From Cohnella thailandensis (GTDB lineage: Bacteria; Bacillota; Bacilli; Paenibacillales; Paenibacillaceae): a stretch of DNA of 64,000 nt. The stretch is from positions 1 to 64,000 of the forward strand of contig NZ_JACJVQ010000018.1 in assembly GCF_014212135.1 (NCBI RefSeq). Reading direction: 5' to 3'. Below, piece by piece: positions 62,199 through 64,000 of the stretch (position 1 is its first letter; the number at the start of each line of letters is the position of its first letter). Position numbers and translations under genes: made by a program. Below the pieces are notes generated by a model that searched no databases, was not told the origin of the DNA, and worked only from the letters and a program-made list of their open reading frames with translations.

Positions 62199-63674
62199 TT
62201 AAGCCAGTTTGCCGGCGGCAGCATCTTCCAGACGCTTCAGCACCCTGCCGTAACCGAGCAGCCAGATGCTGCCGTTCAGGTCCGGGCCATGCGTCTGGCC
62301 GGTCAGCGCGACGCGAATCGGCATGAACAGCCCCTTGCCCTTCGCGCCGGTCTCCTTCTGAACGGCCTTGATCGCGGCTTTGATGTTCTCTTCGGTGAAG
62401 TTCGCTTCGCCTGCCGCTTCCAATTGGCGCGCGAACGCGCTCAAGACGGCCGGCACGCTCTCCTCGGCCAGAACCTCGCGTCCATCGTCCTCCAGAACGA
62501 CTTCTTCCCGGAAGAACAGATCGGACAGCGGAACGATCTCCGCCCCGTAGCGCAGGTGATCCCGGTACAGCGTCACGAGAGCGGTCGCCCAGGCGAGCTC
62601 CTTCTCGCTCGGCTCGGCGGCCAGGCGTTCCGCTTGCTTCAGGTGAGGGAAGCAGAGCTTCGCGAGCTCTTCGACCGGAAGCCCCTTCAGGTAATGCTGG
62701 TTGATCCAGTTCAGCTTGACGGTATCGAACACCGCCGGGCTCTTGGACAGGCGGTTCGCGTCGAAGATCTCGATCAGCCGCTCGCGGGTGAAGATCTCCT
62801 CTTCGCCTTCCGGGGACCAGCCGAGCAGCGTGATGAAGTTGAACAGCGCTTCGGAGGAGTAGCCCAGGTTGTCGTACTGCTCGATGAACTGGATGATCGA
62901 TTCGTCGCGCTTGGACAGCTTCTTGCGGCTCTCGTTCACGATCAGCGTCATGTGTCCGAAGATCGGCGGCTCCCATCCGTGCGCTTCGTAGACCATCAGC
63001 TGGCGAGGCGTGTTCGTGATGTGGTCCTCGCCGCGAAGCACGTGGGTGATCGCCATCAGATGATCGTCCAGCGCCACGGCATAGTTGTACGTCGGGATGC
63101 CGTCCTTCTTCACGATGACGAAGTCCCCGAACTCCTCGGACTTGAACGAGATCTCGCCCTTCACCATGTCGTCGAAGGCATAGGTTTTGCCTTCCGGCAC
63201 GCGAAAGCGAACGCTCGCCACGCGGCCTTCCGCTTCCAGGCGGGCGCGGTCCGCGTCGCTTAAGCGGCGGCACTTGCCGGAATAGCGCGGCGTCTCGCCG
63301 CGGGCGGACTGCTCCTCCCGCTCCTTCTCCAGCTCTTCTTCGGTGCAGTAGCAGCGGTAAGCTTGTCCGTTATCGATCAGCTGCCGCCAATATTCGCGGT
63401 AGATGTCCAAACGCTCCGTCTGGCGGTAAGGCCCGTACTGCCCGACTTTATCCACGCTCTCGTCCCAATCGACGCCCAGCCACTTCAAGTACTTCAGCTG
63501 GCTTTCTTCGCCTCCGGCGACGTTGCGCTTCACGTCGGTGTCTTCGATCCGTATGATGAATTCCCCGCCGTGATGGCGGGCGAATAAGTAATTGAAAATA
63601 GCGGTTCGCGCATTGCCGATATGCAGATGGCCCGTCGGACTCGGGGCATATCTTACGCGTACTTTGTCAGACAT
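62199..63674 (-). CDS. gltX: Glutamyl-tRNA synthetase
   Basis: A 491-residue class I synthetase. HIGN lies at 18-21 (PSPTGHLHIGN) and the second signature is KLSKRDES. The anticodon-binding C-terminal half is complete. It follows ispF and precedes the cysE T-box, as in Bacillus. Confidence 0.97.
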   Translation of the reverse strand: MSDKVRVRYAPSPTGHLHIGNARTAIFNYLFARHHGGEFIIRIEDTDVKRNVAGGEESQLKYLKWLGVDWDESVDKVGQYGPYRQTERLDIYREYWRQLIDNGQAYRCYCTEEELEKEREEQSARGETPRYSGKCRRLSDADRARLEAEGRVASVRFRVPEGKTYAFDDMVKGEISFKSEEFGDFVIVKKDGIPTYNYAVALDDHLMAITHVLRGEDHITNTPRQLMVYEAHGWEPPIFGHMTLIVNESRKKLSKRDESIIQFIEQYDNLGYSSEALFNFITLLGWSPEGEEEIFTRERLIEIFDANRLSKSPAVFDTVKLNWINQHYLKGLPVEELAKLCFPHLKQAERLAAEPSEKELAWATALVTLYRDHLRYGAEIVPLSDLFFREEVVLEDDGREVLAEESVPAVLSAFARQLEAAGEANFTEENIKAAIKAVQKETGAKGKGLFMPIRVALTGQTHGPDLNGSIWLLGYGRVLKRLEDAAAGKLA

Positions 63675-63751
63675 GGCGATGTTCCTCCTCGTTTGTTGCC
63701 TGCATTGCCGATAACCTGCGGCGTGTATCGATATCGAAACTTATGCCGAAA

Positions 63752-64000
63752 TCATAGCACATCGCGGACAAGGCAAACAATCGCCTGGGCGGCGATCCCT
63801 TCCCCGCGCCCGGTGAAGCCGAGCTTCTCCGAGGTCGTCGCCTTCACGTTCACCTGGGACGTCTCCGCCCCCAGCGAACGGGCGATCACCTCGACCATCG
63901 CCGGAATGTGCGGCGCCATCTTCGGCGCCTGGGCGATAATCGTCGCGTCCGCGTTGCCGAGCTTATAGCCCCGCTCCGTCGCCAGCTCCCATACGCGCTC
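63752..64000 (-). CDS. ispF: 2-C-methyl-D-erythritol 2,4-cyclodiphosphate synthase, C-terminal part (partial)
   Basis: The last 82 residues are visible: GYKLGNADATIIAQAPKMAP, then NVKATTSEKLGFTGRGEGIA, both hallmark IspF blocks of the MEP isoprenoid pathway. The gene is cut by the window edge, so its start and any ispD neighbour are not seen. It ends 77 nt before the gltX ATG. Confidence 0.95.
   Translation of the reverse strand, partial: ERVWELATERGYKLGNADATIIAQAPKMAPHIPAMVEVIARSLGAETSQVNVKATTSEKLGFTGRGEGIAAQAIVCLVRDVL

Noticed and set aside
61030..63273. A 747-codon frame that fuses sequence inside gltX to cysE
   Set aside because: The upstream part is gltX in another frame plus the T-box leader. 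CysE starts at the ATG at 61734 behind a good ribosome-binding site.

Overview
The window is chromosomal DNA of a moderately GC-rich, spore-forming Bacillota bacterium. The family is most likely Paenibacillaceae (Paenibacillus/Cohnella type). Support comes from sporulation and germination genes (pdaB, kbaA, gerD, cwlD, sigH), strong GGAGG ribosome-binding sites, TTG/GTG starts typical of Bacilli, a zinc-type S14, and a gene order that follows the Bacillus origin-proximal ispDF-gltX-cysES-sigH-rplKAJL-rpoBC-str-S10-alpha cluster. The genus is inferred; only the first ~100 nt of 16S rRNA are present.

Almost everything is on the minus strand, so transcription runs from the right edge to the left. 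Right to left: ispF (cut by the edge), gltX, a cysteine T-box leader, cysE, cysS, mrnC, rlmB, rae1 and sigH (56.8-64.0 kb); rpmG, secE, nusG, rplK, rplA, an L10 leader, rplJ, rplL, a methyltransferase gene, rpoB and rpoC (44.7-56.4 kb); a 460-bp gap rich in DnaA-box-like sites, then a two-gene ABC transporter that separates rpoC from rplGB, rpsL, rpsG, fusA and tufA (37.7-44.2 kb).

Between tufA and rpsJ, two operons that adjoin in Bacillus, lies about 12 kb of accessory DNA (25.7-37.6 kb). It holds an alkaline-phosphatase-superfamily lipoprotein, a PucR-family regulator on the plus strand, and a divergent eight-gene minus-strand operon: ABC binding protein, permease, ATPase, isochorismatase-like hydrolase, cyanuric acid/barbiturate-type ring-opening amidohydrolase, cytosine-deaminase-like amidohydrolase, amidase-signature amidase and FAH-fold enzyme. 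A plus-strand cyclophilin lipoprotein closes it. The operon reads as an uptake and catabolic route for a nitrogen-rich ring compound that cannot be named from sequence. Its ring-opening enzyme appears to have lost two of the three Lys-Ser dyads of the family, so it is the best candidate for something undescribed.

From 25.4 to 8.2 kb runs the S10-spc-alpha supercluster (rpsJ to rplQ, with secY, adk, map, a KOW protein, infA and rpoA), then truA, rplM and rpsI. Next are assimilatory sulfate genes (cysH, sat), cwlD, the Fe-S carrier gene mrp, plus-strand gerD, kbaA, plus-strand pdaB, a SpoIIM-like gene and a small unknown gene. The last element is a tandem-promoter rrn leader running into 16S rRNA.
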